Numbered from the stretch's first letter, positions 53,841-63,147 are shown. The stretch: DNA of 64,000 nucleotides from Nocardioides kongjuensis (GCF_013409625.1 NZ_JACCBF010000001.1:4901001-4965000), one strand, 5' to 3'. Translations and numbers: made by a program. The notes: a model not told the origin generated them from the sequence alone.

Positions 53841-55427
53841 CACCCACGCAGCGGTGTCCGGCGGCAACAGCCCGCCGGGCACCGCTGCGCTGCTGATGAG
53901 GACCTCGCCCTGCGGCAGTGCGACGGGCGTGGTGCCGGCGTTGAGGACGACGGTCACGCCGGCCCGGCGTACGACGAGCAGGTCGCCCTCGGCGCTCGCG
54001 ACCGTCTCCTCGTCGGCACCGGCGAAGACCTCGCGGCGCGCAGCGAGGGCGCGCCGGTAGAACGCCAGGGTCGAGGCGGGGTCGGCCTCCTGCGCGGCCA
54101 CGGTCAGCGCCGCCCAGTCGTCCGGCTGGGGGATCCACGGCTGGGTGCCGTCGGGCCCGCCGAACCCGTACGGCGCAGCGTCTCCCGCCCACGGCAACGG
54201 CACCCGGCAGCCGTCGCGCCCGGGCTGGCCGGTGCGGAACCAGGACGGGTCCTGCCGTGCCTCGGGCGGCACGTCGACCTGCTCCAGGCCGAGCTCCTCG
54301 CCCTGGTAGAGGTAGGCCGACCCGGGCAGGGCCAGCATCGCGAGCGTGGCCGCGCGACCGCGGGCCAGGCCGACCGGGCCGCCGCCGTAGCGCGTGGGGT
54401 GCCGCTCGACGTCGTGGTTCGACAGCACCCACGTCGGGGCGGACGCGGCCGCGGAGACGGCGGCGATGGAGTCGGTGATGACGTCGGCGAACGCCTCGGC
54501 CGACCACGGGGTGCCGAGCCAGCCGAAGTTGAACGCCTGGTGCAGCTCGTCGGGTCGGACGAACATCGCCATCGACGCGGCGGTCTGGGTCCAGGCCTCG
54601 GCGACGGCCATCCGGTCGCCGGGGTAGGAGTCGAGCACCTTGCGCCAGCGCCGGTAGACCTCGTGCACCTCGGGCTGGTCCCACATGGGCTCGTCGTTGA
54701 GGACCCGCTCGACCATCGACTCCGCCGACTTCTTCGGCTTCTTCGGCCGCACCTGGTCGCGCAGCGTCGCCTCCTTGTAGAGCCCGTGCGCCACGTCGAC
54801 GCGGAACCCGTCGACGCCGCGGTCCAGCCAGAACCGCAGCACCTCCTCGAACATGTCCCCGACCTCCGGGTTGCGCCAGTCGAGGTCGGGCTGGGAGGTG
54901 TCGAACAGGTGGAGGTACCACTCGCCGTCGGGCACCCGGGTCCACGCGGGGCCCCCGAAGATCGAGTCCCAGTTGTTGGGCGGCTTCGCGCCGTCCTTCC
55001 CGCGTCCGGGCCGGAACAGGTAGCGCGCCCGCTCCGGCGACCCCGGCCCGGCCGCCAGCGCCGCCCGGAACCAGGCGTGCTGGTCGGAGGTGTGGTTGGG
55101 CACCAGGTCGACGATCACCCGCAGGCCCAGCCCGTGGGCGGTCTCCAGCAGGACGTCGAGGTCGGCGAGCGTGCCGAACAGCGGGTCGACGTCGCGGTAG
55201 TCCGCGACGTCGTAGCCGTGGTCCTTCTGCGGCGAGGTGTAGAACGGCGTGATCCACAGCGCGTCGACGCCGAGGTCGCGCAGGTAGGGGAGGCGCGAGG
55301 TGATGCCGGGCAGGTCGCCGATCCCGTCGCCTTTTCCCTCGCCGGTCGGCAGGCCGTCGGCGAAGCTGCGGACGTAGACCTGGTAGACGACCGCGTCGTA
55401 CCACCAGGGGTGCCGGGCCGCGCTCAC
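53835..55427 (-). CDS. Glycoside hydrolase family 13, alpha-glucosidase-like
   Basis: A 530-residue GH13 enzyme acting on alpha-1,4 or alpha-1,6 glucosides. The four GH13 blocks are present: LVPNHTSD near 108-115, GFRVDVAHG with nucleophile Asp211, VAEAWT with acid/base Glu277, and LSNHDVERH with Asp339. A QPDLDW motif and a C-terminal beta domain are also seen. Intracellular (no signal). GTG 55427 overlaps the stop of the next gene (GTGA), so both are one operon. Oligo-1,6-glucosidase or alpha-glucosidase are both possible. Confidence 0.93.
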   Translation of the reverse strand: MSAARHPWWYDAVVYQVYVRSFADGLPTGEGKGDGIGDLPGITSRLPYLRDLGVDALWITPFYTSPQKDHGYDVADYRDVDPLFGTLADLDVLLETAHGLGLRVIVDLVPNHTSDQHAWFRAALAAGPGSPERARYLFRPGRGKDGAKPPNNWDSIFGGPAWTRVPDGEWYLHLFDTSQPDLDWRNPEVGDMFEEVLRFWLDRGVDGFRVDVAHGLYKEATLRDQVRPKKPKKSAESMVERVLNDEPMWDQPEVHEVYRRWRKVLDSYPGDRMAVAEAWTQTAASMAMFVRPDELHQAFNFGWLGTPWSAEAFADVITDSIAAVSAAASAPTWVLSNHDVERHPTRYGGGPVGLARGRAATLAMLALPGSAYLYQGEELGLEQVDVPPEARQDPSWFRTGQPGRDGCRVPLPWAGDAAPYGFGGPDGTQPWIPQPDDWAALTVAAQEADPASTLAFYRRALAARREVFAGADEETVASAEGDLLVVRRAGVTVVLNAGTTPVALPQGEVLISSAAVPGGLLPPDTAAWVR

Positions 55428-56143
55428 CGGAACGACTCCGGGTCGACGGTGAACCAGGTGTGCTCCGCGGTCGCGACCACCTCGTCGTTGGGGCCGTAGA
55501 TCGTCGCCGCGGTGAAGGTCTTGCGGCCGTCGAGGCCGCGCAGCTCGCCGACGACGACGTACCGCTGCGAGGTGCGCGGCAGGCTGCGCAGCTCGGCGGT
55601 CATGCGGCCCAGCACCGATGGGCGGCCCTCGAGGTCGCTCGCCCAGCCGCCCGGGCAGTCGAGGGCGGCCCAGGCGATCGGGACCGCGCTCTCGTACGGC
55701 GTCCAGGTGGCCGCCACCCGCTGGTCGTCGGCGTCGCCGGGAGCGACCGCGCCCGCGAAGATGCGCAGCCCGTCACCGACCCGCCGGTTCGGCCCGCAGG
55801 CGAAGCAGGTGGGGAACGGGTGCGAGCGGTGCCCGAGGTAGCGGGCCTCCGCCTCGGCGGCGGTCGCCGCCGACACCGGCGCGACGGCGACCGGCCGCGT
55901 CTCGGCGTACACCGCCTCGGCCACCGCCTGCCCGTCACGGGTGACGGTGGCTCCGGCGGCGGTCGCGAGCACCGGCATCGGCACGTCGAGCGGTGGCGGC
56001 AGGCGCAGGGTGACGGTGACCGCCGTGCCGATGCCCTGGGCGGGCAGCGTGGCGGCGAGGGCCCCGCAGGTCCAACCGCCGTTGCCCGAGCGGGGCGGTC
56101 CGTTGAAGCGGTGGGGGACGATCAGTGGCGGCAGCGTGCTCAC
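55424..56143 (-). CDS. Hotdog-fold thioesterase-like hypothetical protein
   Basis: A 239-residue protein that looks like a double hotdog: the opening HRFNGPPRSGNGGWTCGALA is the type seen in acyl-CoA thioesterase II-like proteins, FPTCFACGPNRRVGDGLRIF is a cysteine-rich middle that is unusual, and the end VVVGELRGLDGRKTFTAATIYGPNDEVVATAEHTWFTVD is a hotdog strand set. No catalytic residue can be named. Upstream partner of the GH13 gene by a four-base overlap. GTG start. Confidence 0.68.
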   Translation of the reverse strand: MSTLPPLIVPHRFNGPPRSGNGGWTCGALAATLPAQGIGTAVTVTLRLPPPLDVPMPVLATAAGATVTRDGQAVAEAVYAETRPVAVAPVSAATAAEAEARYLGHRSHPFPTCFACGPNRRVGDGLRIFAGAVAPGDADDQRVAATWTPYESAVPIAWAALDCPGGWASDLEGRPSVLGRMTAELRSLPRTSQRYVVVGELRGLDGRKTFTAATIYGPNDEVVATAEHTWFTVDPESFR

Positions 56144-56222
56144 CGGTCCAGCATTGCAGGCTGCTGGTTCACCGCCAGACGTCTGGTTCGCGGCCTTTCT
56201 CTTAATGGGTCAGAATAGGCAG

Positions 56223-56909
56223 GTGAGCGATCTCATCGACACCACCGAGATGTACCTCCGCACGATCTACGAGCTGATCGAGGAGGGCATCGTCCCGCTG
56301 CGGGCGCGCATCGCCGAGCGCCTGCACCAGAGCGGGCCGACGGTGTCGCAGACGGTGGCCCGGATGGAGCGCGACGGCCTGCTGACCGTCGAGGGCGACC
56401 GCCACCTCGAGCTCACCGAGGAGGGACACCGGCTCGCGACCCGCGTCATGCGCAAGCACCGCCTCGCCGAGCGCCTGCTCACCGACGTGATCGGCCTCGA
56501 CTGGGAGCTGGTCCACGAGGAGGCGTGCCGCTGGGAGCACGTCATGTCCGAGACCGTCGAGCGCCGCCTCATCGAGCTGCTCGGCCACCCGACCGAGTCG
56601 CCGTACGGCAACCCGATCCCGGGCCTCGGCGAGCTCGGCCAGGACTCCGTCGGCGAGAACTTCATGGCCGACGTCGAGCCGCTCTCCAAGGCCGCCGGAC
56701 CCGAGTCGGCCCGCGCCGTCGTCCGCCGCATCTCCGAGGAGATGCAGAAGGACGACTCGCTGATGAGCGCGATGCGCCGGGTGGGTGCGCTGCCCGACAA
56801 GACGATCACCATCCAGGCCACCTCCGACGGCGTGCTCGTCGGTGCCGGCGGCGAGACCGCCGAGATCTTCCCCGAGGCGGCCGACCACATCTTCGTCAGG
56901 AAGCTCTGA
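56223..56909 (+). CDS. ideR: Iron-dependent repressor, DtxR/IdeR family
   Basis: A 228-residue DtxR-type repressor. The winged helix is at residues 1-60; the metal ligands of both sites are visible: Met10, His79, Glu83, His98, Cys102, Glu105, His106 (same numbering as corynebacterial DtxR). A C-terminal SH3-like domain ends the protein. It binds DNA when loaded with iron and controls iron uptake. GTG 56223 with a CAGAAT hexamer 6 nt before it suggests a leaderless transcript. The last 14 bp overlap the convergent hydrolase gene. Confidence 0.94.
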   Translation: MSDLIDTTEMYLRTIYELIEEGIVPLRARIAERLHQSGPTVSQTVARMERDGLLTVEGDRHLELTEEGHRLATRVMRKHRLAERLLTDVIGLDWELVHEEACRWEHVMSETVERRLIELLGHPTESPYGNPIPGLGELGQDSVGENFMADVEPLSKAAGPESARAVVRRISEEMQKDDSLMSAMRRVGALPDKTITIQATSDGVLVGAGGETAEIFPEAADHIFVRKL

Positions 56910-57750
56910 GCCAGTCCTCCACCGCGGCGAGCTGACGCAGCACGTAGCCCCGCGCGGCGTGGTGGAGCTCGCCGCAGTGACCCGCGGTGCGCAGCAGCGC
57001 GACGTCGACCTGCGCCGCACCGGTGAACAGCGCCCTCGTTGACGCGCGGGCGTCGTCGTCGGTGGTCCAGATGTTGTCGTGCTCCGGGAAGGTCACGCTG
57101 ACCGGTACGTCGATCCGTGCCGCCACCTCCGGGAAGGCTGCCGTCCACCGCACGACGTCCGCCAGCTCCGGCATGGGGAGCGGTCGGATCAGCTCGGCGT
57201 CGAGCGCGCGCGCCGCGGCGTCGTAGGTGCCGGCGGGACCGAACATCACCTCGGCGTGGGGGGCGTCCGGCACCAGCACCGAGGGGGCGTCCCCGACGAA
57301 GGAGCTCCACATCTCGAGCATGCCGGGGCGCCAGGTCACGCCGATGCCGCTGACTTCCACGCCCCGCAGTCCGCTCGGGTGCTCGGCCGCGACCTGCAGG
57401 GCGATCATGCCGCCGATCGAGTGGCCGACCAGGACCACACCCTGCTCAGGTCCGACCTCCGCGGCAATCTTCCCGACGGCCTCGAGGAGCACGGCCGTCT
57501 GGCCGGCGAAGCTCGTGTGCTCCGGGGCGATGCCGGCGGCACTGCCGTAGCCCGGTCGGTCGAGGGCGACGACGCACAGCCCCAGTGCCGCGCCCGTCTC
57601 GAGCAGGGAGCCGGCCCCGGTGTCGTAGTAGGCCGAGTCGTAGGTACCGCCGTGCAGCGCGACGACCAGGCCGCGCGGTCGATTGCGGGGGCCGGCCGAC
57701 CGGCCGGAGAGGGTGCCGGCAGAGGTCTCGATGGAGAAGTGGTCGCTCAT
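56896..57750 (-). CDS. Alpha/beta hydrolase
   Basis: A 284-residue alpha/beta hydrolase: nucleophile elbow VGHSIGG with Ser111, oxyanion turn LHGGTYDSAYYD, acid PEHDNIW and catalytic histidine in TAGHCGELHH. Substrate unknown. It closes the minus-strand catabolic set that begins at 60728 (29 bp after the previous gene). A role as thioesterase or ring-cleavage product hydrolase would fit. Confidence 0.85.
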   Translation of the reverse strand: MSDHFSIETSAGTLSGRSAGPRNRPRGLVVALHGGTYDSAYYDTGAGSLLETGAALGLCVVALDRPGYGSAAGIAPEHTSFAGQTAVLLEAVGKIAAEVGPEQGVVLVGHSIGGMIALQVAAEHPSGLRGVEVSGIGVTWRPGMLEMWSSFVGDAPSVLVPDAPHAEVMFGPAGTYDAAARALDAELIRPLPMPELADVVRWTAAFPEVAARIDVPVSVTFPEHDNIWTTDDDARASTRALFTGAAQVDVALLRTAGHCGELHHAARGYVLRQLAAVEDWLRAS

Positions 57751-57779
57751 GTCCTGCTGCTTTCTGGAGGTGGGGTGGG

Positions 57780-59033
57780 TCAGGCCGAGACGTAGGCACC
57801 GGTCGGGAAGCGTTCGCCGATCCAGTGCCCCATCTGTTGGCCGGCGAGAGTCGCGCCCGATGACATGCCGTCGTGCAGGGGAGCGCCGAAGTGGCGGCCC
57901 GGGACCCGGACGTGGGTGAGGTCCGGATGGGGCAGCAGTGCGGCGAATCTCTCGGCGTCGGCCGGGAAGCAGGCCTGGTCGCCGGTGAGCTCGACCAGCA
58001 GCGCTGGTACGTCCACGTCGGGCGCGCAGCGGGCGAGGTCGGCCCGTGTCGCGTTGGCCGACCACGTCGACAGCCAGGCCTCGGGGGTGGTGAGACGGCC
58101 GAAGCCGACGACCCCGAAATTGGTCAGGTCGGGGCGGCGGCCGAACAACGAGCCGTAGGGCCGGTCGTTCGGGTCCAGCGCGAGGTCGACGGAGCGCAGG
58201 TCGGCATCGGTGCGATGCACCACGATCACGCCGGAGGCCAAGGCCGCCTGCCTGTCGCGCGGGTTCGCTCCGGACCGGAACCGCTCCTGCGCATCACGGG
58301 CCTTCTCGACGCGCTCCCATGCGATCGAGTCGATCCTCGCGATCCGGTCCCGCTGGGCGGCGCGGTACCTCTCCACGAACTCCGGCGGGTAGCGGGACGA
58401 GGTGGGGGGCGGAGCGAACCCGTTACGTTCGTCGTAGGGGTCGAGATCGCTGTCGACCGACAGCGGGTCGGTCTCGTCCGTCACCGAGGGATCGATCATT
58501 CTCTCGAGCAGCGCACCCTGGCCCGGGTGCGGGGCGAACATGATCAGCCCGTCCGCCATCGGCATCGTCGCCTCGGGCAAGGGGACGCGCTTGCCGCCCG
58601 GCGTCCGGTCGAGCCGGTCGGCCGGTGCGAGCGCGGCCTGCTGGAGGTAGAACGCAGCGAGCGTCGCGCCGCCGGAGTGACCGACCGCGACGACGTGCTC
58701 GAAGCCGATCTCGCGCAGGTGGAGGTGGCCGGCTGCCATGTCGAGGAGCGCCTGCTCGTGCAGCAGGGTGAGGTCGTTCCCGATCGATCGGGAGCCCTGC
58801 GTCCACACCGCGTAACCCTGGGAGAGGAGCTCGGGGACCAGCACGTGGTGGGAGAAGTCCTGGCGGGGGTGCATCAGGAAGGCCACGGTCGTCGCTCCTG
58901 GCACGACCCGCAGCAGCCCGGCGATCTGGGCGCCGTCGTACGTCGTGAGCTGGACGGCGGTGGTCCGGGTCGCCTCCGGCATGGCCGCAGCAGCCAGGTA
59001 CCGCCCGGCGCCCAGGCCTGTCCCGGCGCTCAC
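57780..59033 (-). CDS. Alpha/beta hydrolase family protein
   Basis: A 417-residue hydrolase-fold protein with nucleophile Ser in VVAVGHSGGATLAAF near residue 117 and a late His in PGRHFGAPLHDGMSSGA near residue 385. Long insertions set it apart from classical esterases; it looks like the large family of actinobacterial hydrolases found near aromatic ring-cleavage genes. GTG 59033 overlaps the small gene stop (GTGA). An ATG after about 17 residues (MPEATRTT) is the alternative start. Confidence 0.8.
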   Translation of the reverse strand: MSAGTGLGAGRYLAAAAMPEATRTTAVQLTTYDGAQIAGLLRVVPGATTVAFLMHPRQDFSHHVLVPELLSQGYAVWTQGSRSIGNDLTLLHEQALLDMAAGHLHLREIGFEHVVAVGHSGGATLAAFYLQQAALAPADRLDRTPGGKRVPLPEATMPMADGLIMFAPHPGQGALLERMIDPSVTDETDPLSVDSDLDPYDERNGFAPPPTSSRYPPEFVERYRAAQRDRIARIDSIAWERVEKARDAQERFRSGANPRDRQAALASGVIVVHRTDADLRSVDLALDPNDRPYGSLFGRRPDLTNFGVVGFGRLTTPEAWLSTWSANATRADLARCAPDVDVPALLVELTGDQACFPADAERFAALLPHPDLTHVRVPGRHFGAPLHDGMSSGATLAGQQMGHWIGERFPTGAYVSA

Positions 59034-59275
59034 CGCTCCTCCACCCGCAGCGCGTCCTTGTCGTGCTGGGTGATCACCGAGCCCTCCAGCCCCGCGACGG
59101 CGCTGTACCAGACGGCGTGCCGGCAACCCGTGGCCCGCCGGTCGATGACGATCGGTTGCGCGGAGGTGATCCGAACGTAGGGGCCGACATGGTCGACGCG
59201 TGAGGTGGTGTCGGCCCGGGCGACGCGGACGAAGCCTTCGTTCTCCGGGACCTCGAGGACGTAGAGGCGCGGCAT
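59030..59275 (-). CDS. Small conserved-looking hypothetical protein
   Basis: An 81-residue protein with two pairs of strands (LYVLEVPENEGFVRVARADT, VDHVGPYVRIT, HAVWYSAVAGLEGSVIT) and no cysteine pair. It starts one base after the VOC gene stop and its own stop overlaps the hydrolase start, so it is translated in line with them. Perhaps a small subunit or chaperone for a neighbour; no family recognised. Confidence 0.65.
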   Translation of the reverse strand: MPRLYVLEVPENEGFVRVARADTTSRVDHVGPYVRITSAQPIVIDRRATGCRHAVWYSAVAGLEGSVITQHDKDALRVEER

Positions 59276-59276
59276 C

Positions 59277-59948
59277 TCAGACCAGCTCCCTCTGGCTCGG
59301 GTGCCAGCCCGGCTGCGTGGCAGCCCAGGCCTCGGCGCGCTCGACGATGAGCTCCGCCTTGCGGGTGAGCAGCGCGTCCATGGACGGGGCGTCCCCGGCG
59401 GTCACGTCGCACAGGGCGTCGATCGTCAGCTGCGCATCCAGGTCCTCCTGTGGTGTCACGGGCCGCAGCTGTCGGGTGATCTCGAGCATGTAGCCGTTCG
59501 GGTCGTGGGTGTAGATCGACTCGATCGTCTCGTGCATGACCTGCATCTCGACGGGCCAGTCGGACTCGTCGAGCCGGCGGCGGTACTCCATCAGGTCTTC
59601 CTCGTCGGCCACGTTGAGGGCGATGTGCCGCGAGTTCTTGAAGAAGTCGGGAGTGTCGTGGGGGAGCCGGGCCCAGGCGTCCCCCGGTGCACTCTGGTCA
59701 CCGGCCGGCGTCCAGCCGAAGTAGTAGAAGAACGCGAGCCGGTCGTCGTTGCCGATGTCGAAGAAGAAGTGGATGAAGTCCGGGTGACGCTCGGGGCCCC
59801 ACCCGGCCGCGCAGATCGAGTGCACGACCGGAAACTTCAGGACGTCGCGGTAGAAGCGGACGGTCGCGCCGGGATCGAAGGTGGGGAACGCCGCGTGGTC
59901 GACACCGCGCACGCGGTGCACGGGGCGGGGCAGCTCGTCCTGGGGCAT
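59277..59948 (-). CDS. VOC family protein (extradiol dioxygenase / glyoxalase fold)
   Basis: A 223-residue VOC protein. A metal-binding pattern is visible: His in VRGVDHAAF, a second in SRHIALNV and Glu in NGYMLEITRQL, like type I extradiol dioxygenases but with a single compact domain pair. The HFFFDIGNDDRLAFFYYFGW region is a ligand pocket. No cupin dioxygenase is seen nearby, so it may open the ring itself or act on the product. Second gene after maleate isomerase. Confidence 0.82.
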   Translation of the reverse strand: MPQDELPRPVHRVRGVDHAAFPTFDPGATVRFYRDVLKFPVVHSICAAGWGPERHPDFIHFFFDIGNDDRLAFFYYFGWTPAGDQSAPGDAWARLPHDTPDFFKNSRHIALNVADEEDLMEYRRRLDESDWPVEMQVMHETIESIYTHDPNGYMLEITRQLRPVTPQEDLDAQLTIDALCDVTAGDAPSMDALLTRKAELIVERAEAWAATQPGWHPSQRELV

Positions 59949-59975
59949 GGGAATCTCCTCGTCGGGTCGCAGTGG

Positions 59976-60728
59976 TCAGTGAGTGGGAACGGCAGCGTCG
60001 GCCCGCAGCAGCGAGCCCGCGCCGGGCACGTCGACGGGCAGGCCGAGGGAGCGCAGGATCGAGTACGCACCGGCGGTGGCGGCCGAGAGCACGGGCAGGC
60101 CGAGCTCGTCCTCGGCTGCCTGGACGAGATCGAGGGACGGCATCTGCACGCAGCACGACAGGACGACCGCGTCGACGTCGGTGAGGTCGAGGCTGCGGGC
60201 GGCCTCCATGATCCGATCGCCGGGAATGCACCCCACCTCCGCGTTGTCGGCGACCTCCAGGGCGCGCCAGTCGGCGACGGTGATGCCCTCGGCCTCGATG
60301 TACGCCACGACTTGCTCCGCAAGGGGACGCAAGTAGGGCATCACCAGTGCGACCCGTGCGACTCCGAGGTCGGCCAGGCCGCGCAGCAGCGCGCCGGCGC
60401 TGGAGAGCACCCGGGTGTCCGACCCGCCCGCGCCGAGCTGCTCGGCGATGCGGAACTCGGTGTCCCGGTGGTGCCCCGGACCCATCGCCATGATCGCGAC
60501 CAGGCACGCGTAGAGGACCACGTCGACACCAGCATCGCCGATCTCGAGGACGCACCGCTCACGCTGCGCATTCATCGCTCGCAGCTGCTCGGGCGTCACC
60601 GAGTGCATCCGCATCCGGGAGGAGTGGAAGGACAGGTCGACCCCGGCCCGGCGCAGGATCTGCGGGATCTCGGTCTCGACGGTCACGTTGGTGCTCGGCA
60701 CGATCAGGCCGATGCGGTGGGTGGTCAT
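59976..60728 (-). CDS. Maleate cis-trans isomerase / Asp-Glu racemase family protein
   Basis: A 250-residue member of the Asp/Glu racemase superfamily, maleate isomerase branch: opening IGLIVPSTNVTVETE, Cys75 (LYACLVA) and Cys192-193 (VVLSCCVQMPS) as the two active-site cysteines. It turns maleate to fumarate, or acts on a related arylmalonate. In a gentisate or nicotinate pathway it would finish the route to fumarate. SD GAGGAG and -10 TAGACT (minus strand, 60752-60757) give a leadered start. Confidence 0.85.
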   Translation of the reverse strand: MTTHRIGLIVPSTNVTVETEIPQILRRAGVDLSFHSSRMRMHSVTPEQLRAMNAQRERCVLEIGDAGVDVVLYACLVAIMAMGPGHHRDTEFRIAEQLGAGGSDTRVLSSAGALLRGLADLGVARVALVMPYLRPLAEQVVAYIEAEGITVADWRALEVADNAEVGCIPGDRIMEAARSLDLTDVDAVVLSCCVQMPSLDLVQAAEDELGLPVLSAATAGAYSILRSLGLPVDVPGAGSLLRADAAVPTH

Positions 60729-60751
60729 GGTGGCTCCTCGGGTACGACGAC

Positions 60752-60790
60752 AGTCTAACGCGAAGGTCGTGATTTCAACACAAGTGTCAA
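60752..60790 (-). promoter_or_regulatory. Promoter and candidate TetR operator of the catabolic operon
   Basis: On the minus strand -10 TAGACT (60752-60757) has TTGAAA (60773-60778) 15 bp upstream. A dyad-like TTGACACTTGTGTTGAA (60774-60790 on the plus strand) overlaps the -35. It lies in the gap between the TetR gene and the isomerase. Confidence 0.5.
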
Positions 60791-60853
60791 CGGTGGGTAG
60801 CGGAACGGCCCGGCGCGCCGTTGGAGCGGGCGGTCCGGGGTGAGGTGGAGGCC

Positions 60854-60874
60854 GGCCGGGTCGCGGACCCGGCC
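60854..60874. terminator. Hairpin after the TetR gene
   Basis: Perfect 9-bp arms (GGCCGGGTC, 60854-60862; GACCCGGCC, 60866-60874) with a GCG loop, 10 bp after the TetR stop. No T-run, so it is a likely weak terminator. Confidence 0.55.
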
Positions 60875-60883
60875 GGACCGGGA

Positions 60884-61618
60884 TCAGGCCGGTGGTGCGA
60901 TCCGGTCGAGGAGCACGCGAATCTCCTCGACGGCCTGGGCGGTCTCGCTCGGCGGCGTGACCGGGTTCGGCTGCGCGAGCATGCTCTGGGCCAGGTCGGT
61001 CACGGTCGCGACGGTCGCCTCGACGTCGGAACCGCGGGAGAACCACCACGCCACCCAGTTGCACATGCCCAGGAGCGACAACGCGGTGGTGCGGGGGTCG
61101 ACCCGGCGGAACTCTCCGCGCTCGATGCCGGCCTCGATGACCGCCATGATCTCGCGCAGGATCTTGCGCTTGGCCTCGACGTGCTCGCTGCGCACCGGCT
61201 CGGGGAGGACCGTTTCGGAGCGGTCGAGGATCCGGAACTGGTCCGGATGCTCGGTGCGCTGGCGGACGAGAAGCGCGACGACGTCGCGCAGCTTCTCGGT
61301 GGGCGACAGGTCGGTGCGGGCGCGAAGCTGCTCGAGGACGTCGGCCATGCCCCGGCTCACCTGCTCGACGAGCATCGTCAGCAGCTCTTCCTTGCTGCTC
61401 ACGTAGTTGTAGAGCCCCGGACGCGAGATGCCCAGCGCCTTGGCGATGTCGAGCAACGTGGTGGACTCGTAGCCCTTCTCCGCGAACAACGCGGTGGCCT
61501 TGTCGAGGAGCTCGGACGTCACCAGCTGGCGACTCAGGGCACTGCGGGCTTCCTTGGGTGCCTGAGCCATGGGCGCAGTGTATCGACGCAATGCTGGCGC
61601 CGCGGCGGTGACGGTCAT
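60884..61618 (-). CDS. TetR family transcriptional regulator
   Basis: A 244-residue TetR with helix-turn-helix in LVTSELLDKATALFAEKGYESTTLLDIAKALGISRPGLYNYVSSKEELL (near residues 30-80). ATG 61618 overlaps the flavoprotein stop (ATGA); ATG 61570 would drop 16 residues and may be the true start. It follows the hydroxylase in the operon and probably represses the whole cluster. Ligand perhaps an aromatic acyl-CoA, as for PaaR-type regulators (inference). Confidence 0.88.
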   Translation of the reverse strand: MTVTAAAPALRRYTAPMAQAPKEARSALSRQLVTSELLDKATALFAEKGYESTTLLDIAKALGISRPGLYNYVSSKEELLTMLVEQVSRGMADVLEQLRARTDLSPTEKLRDVVALLVRQRTEHPDQFRILDRSETVLPEPVRSEHVEAKRKILREIMAVIEAGIERGEFRRVDPRTTALSLLGMCNWVAWWFSRGSDVEATVATVTDLAQSMLAQPNPVTPPSETAQAVEEIRVLLDRIAPPA

Positions 61619-63147
61619 GGCGTCACCACGAAGTCGGTGCGTCCTGCGGCCACGGCGGTCGCGGCGGCAGATCGGTCCTCGGGCGGGATGATCACGCCGA
61701 CGGGACGCTCGCCCGTGAGGCGGAGCCGCTCGGCCAGGTCGACGCGGGCGGCGATCCCCTCGGGGGTGTCCGGCCCGGTGAGCAGGACCGGGATGCTGCC
61801 GCCCGCGAGGGACTGGACGACCTCGTCGGCCGCCTCGCCCCAGGCGTCGGGGTGGTCCCAGGAGATCTCCTGGGCCGGCGTGGACGCCCGCAGCTGTGCG
61901 CGTGACAACGACCGCGCGGCGAGCTCGATCCCATCGGCCTCGAAAGGCTGGTCGAGGACCCAGTCGTCGAGACCGGCCACGTTCTCCGGCGCCCCGGACC
62001 CGAGCCATCGCAGAGCCTTCCGGACGCTCGCCGGCTGGTCGGCGGCGACGTGTCCGAGGGCGAGGTTGCCGGATCGGGTCATGTACGACAGCGCCAGCCG
62101 TTCGGCCGGCAGGCCGGCCCGCATCCTGTAGGTGTCCCACCAGGCCTGGCTTCGGTGGGCGAGCTTCTTGAACCGCTCCACCGGTGGGCGTCGCGCCGCC
62201 TCGTACGCCGCGAAGGCGGCGGTGACCGTCGCCTCGCCGGTCAGTGCATCCGCCAGTGCGATCGCGTCCTCGAGAGCGAGCTTCGTGCCCGAGCCGAGGG
62301 TGTAGTGGGCGGTGTGCGCCGCGTCGCCGAGCAGCACGACATTGTCCGTGGACCAGCGTTCGAGGGTGAGGTTCGCGAAGCGGCTCCACCGGGTCCGGTT
62401 GGTGAGCAACCTGCGTCCGCCGAGCTCCTCGGCGAAGACGTCCTCCAGGATCGCGACGCTGGCAGCGTCGGTCTCGCCGGCGGCCGCCTGCTCGTCGAAG
62501 CGGCTGAGGCCGGCCGCGTGCCAGGTCGTGTCGTCGACCTCGATCAGGAAGGTGCTGCGGTCCGCGGCGTAGGGGTAGGCGTGCAGCACGAACAGGCCGT
62601 CGCCGCGGGCGACGGCGGCGAAGAATGCCGAGCCGACGGCGAAGTCCGCGCCGCACCACACGAACCGGGTCCGGCCCAGGTCGAGGCGGACGCCGAGCTC
62701 GCTCGCGTGCTTCTCCCGGGTGGCGCTGCGGACGCCGTCGGCCGCGACGACGACATCGGACCGGAGGTGCGACGCGTCGACCTCGCTCCCGCTGCGCACG
62801 TCGACGCCGGCGTCGAGGGCCGCGCGGCCGAGGACCTCGAGCAACGTGGCGCGCCCGATCGCGAGGTTCCGCGCGCCGTGGAGCGTGATGGTCGCGTCGA
62901 GCCCCTTGAGCTTGAGGTCGTGCCCGGCGTACGACGCAGCGCGCACCCGGTCCGCCGTCTCCGGGTCGGCTTCGGCCAGGTTCCTCATCGTCGACTCGGT
63001 CAGACCCACGCCGAACCCGAACGTCTGCGTGGCGCCGCTCATCCTCTCGTGGACCGTGACCGTCAAGCCGGGGTCGCGCAGCTTCAGCAACCGGGCGGCG
63101 TACAGGCCAGCCGGTCCTCCGCCGATGATGTCGACAGTCCGGCTCAT
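61615..63147 (-). CDS. FAD monooxygenase, salicylyl-CoA 5-hydroxylase-like
   Basis: A 510-residue flavoprotein. The FAD loop IIGGGPAGLYAARLL is at residues 7-21, a DG motif in VVVAADGVRSATREKH near residue 150, and NVVLLGDAAHTAHYTLGSGTKLALEDA near residue 285. This matches the salicylyl-CoA 5-hydroxylase / 2-aminobenzoyl-CoA monooxygenase group, which hydroxylate CoA thioesters. The upstream neighbour, which would activate salicylate, supports it. Start overlaps that gene's stop (ATGA at 63144-63147). Confidence 0.85.
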   Translation of the reverse strand: MSRTVDIIGGGPAGLYAARLLKLRDPGLTVTVHERMSGATQTFGFGVGLTESTMRNLAEADPETADRVRAASYAGHDLKLKGLDATITLHGARNLAIGRATLLEVLGRAALDAGVDVRSGSEVDASHLRSDVVVAADGVRSATREKHASELGVRLDLGRTRFVWCGADFAVGSAFFAAVARGDGLFVLHAYPYAADRSTFLIEVDDTTWHAAGLSRFDEQAAAGETDAASVAILEDVFAEELGGRRLLTNRTRWSRFANLTLERWSTDNVVLLGDAAHTAHYTLGSGTKLALEDAIALADALTGEATVTAAFAAYEAARRPPVERFKKLAHRSQAWWDTYRMRAGLPAERLALSYMTRSGNLALGHVAADQPASVRKALRWLGSGAPENVAGLDDWVLDQPFEADGIELAARSLSRAQLRASTPAQEISWDHPDAWGEAADEVVQSLAGGSIPVLLTGPDTPEGIAARVDLAERLRLTGERPVGVIIPPEDRSAAATAVAAGRTDFVVTP

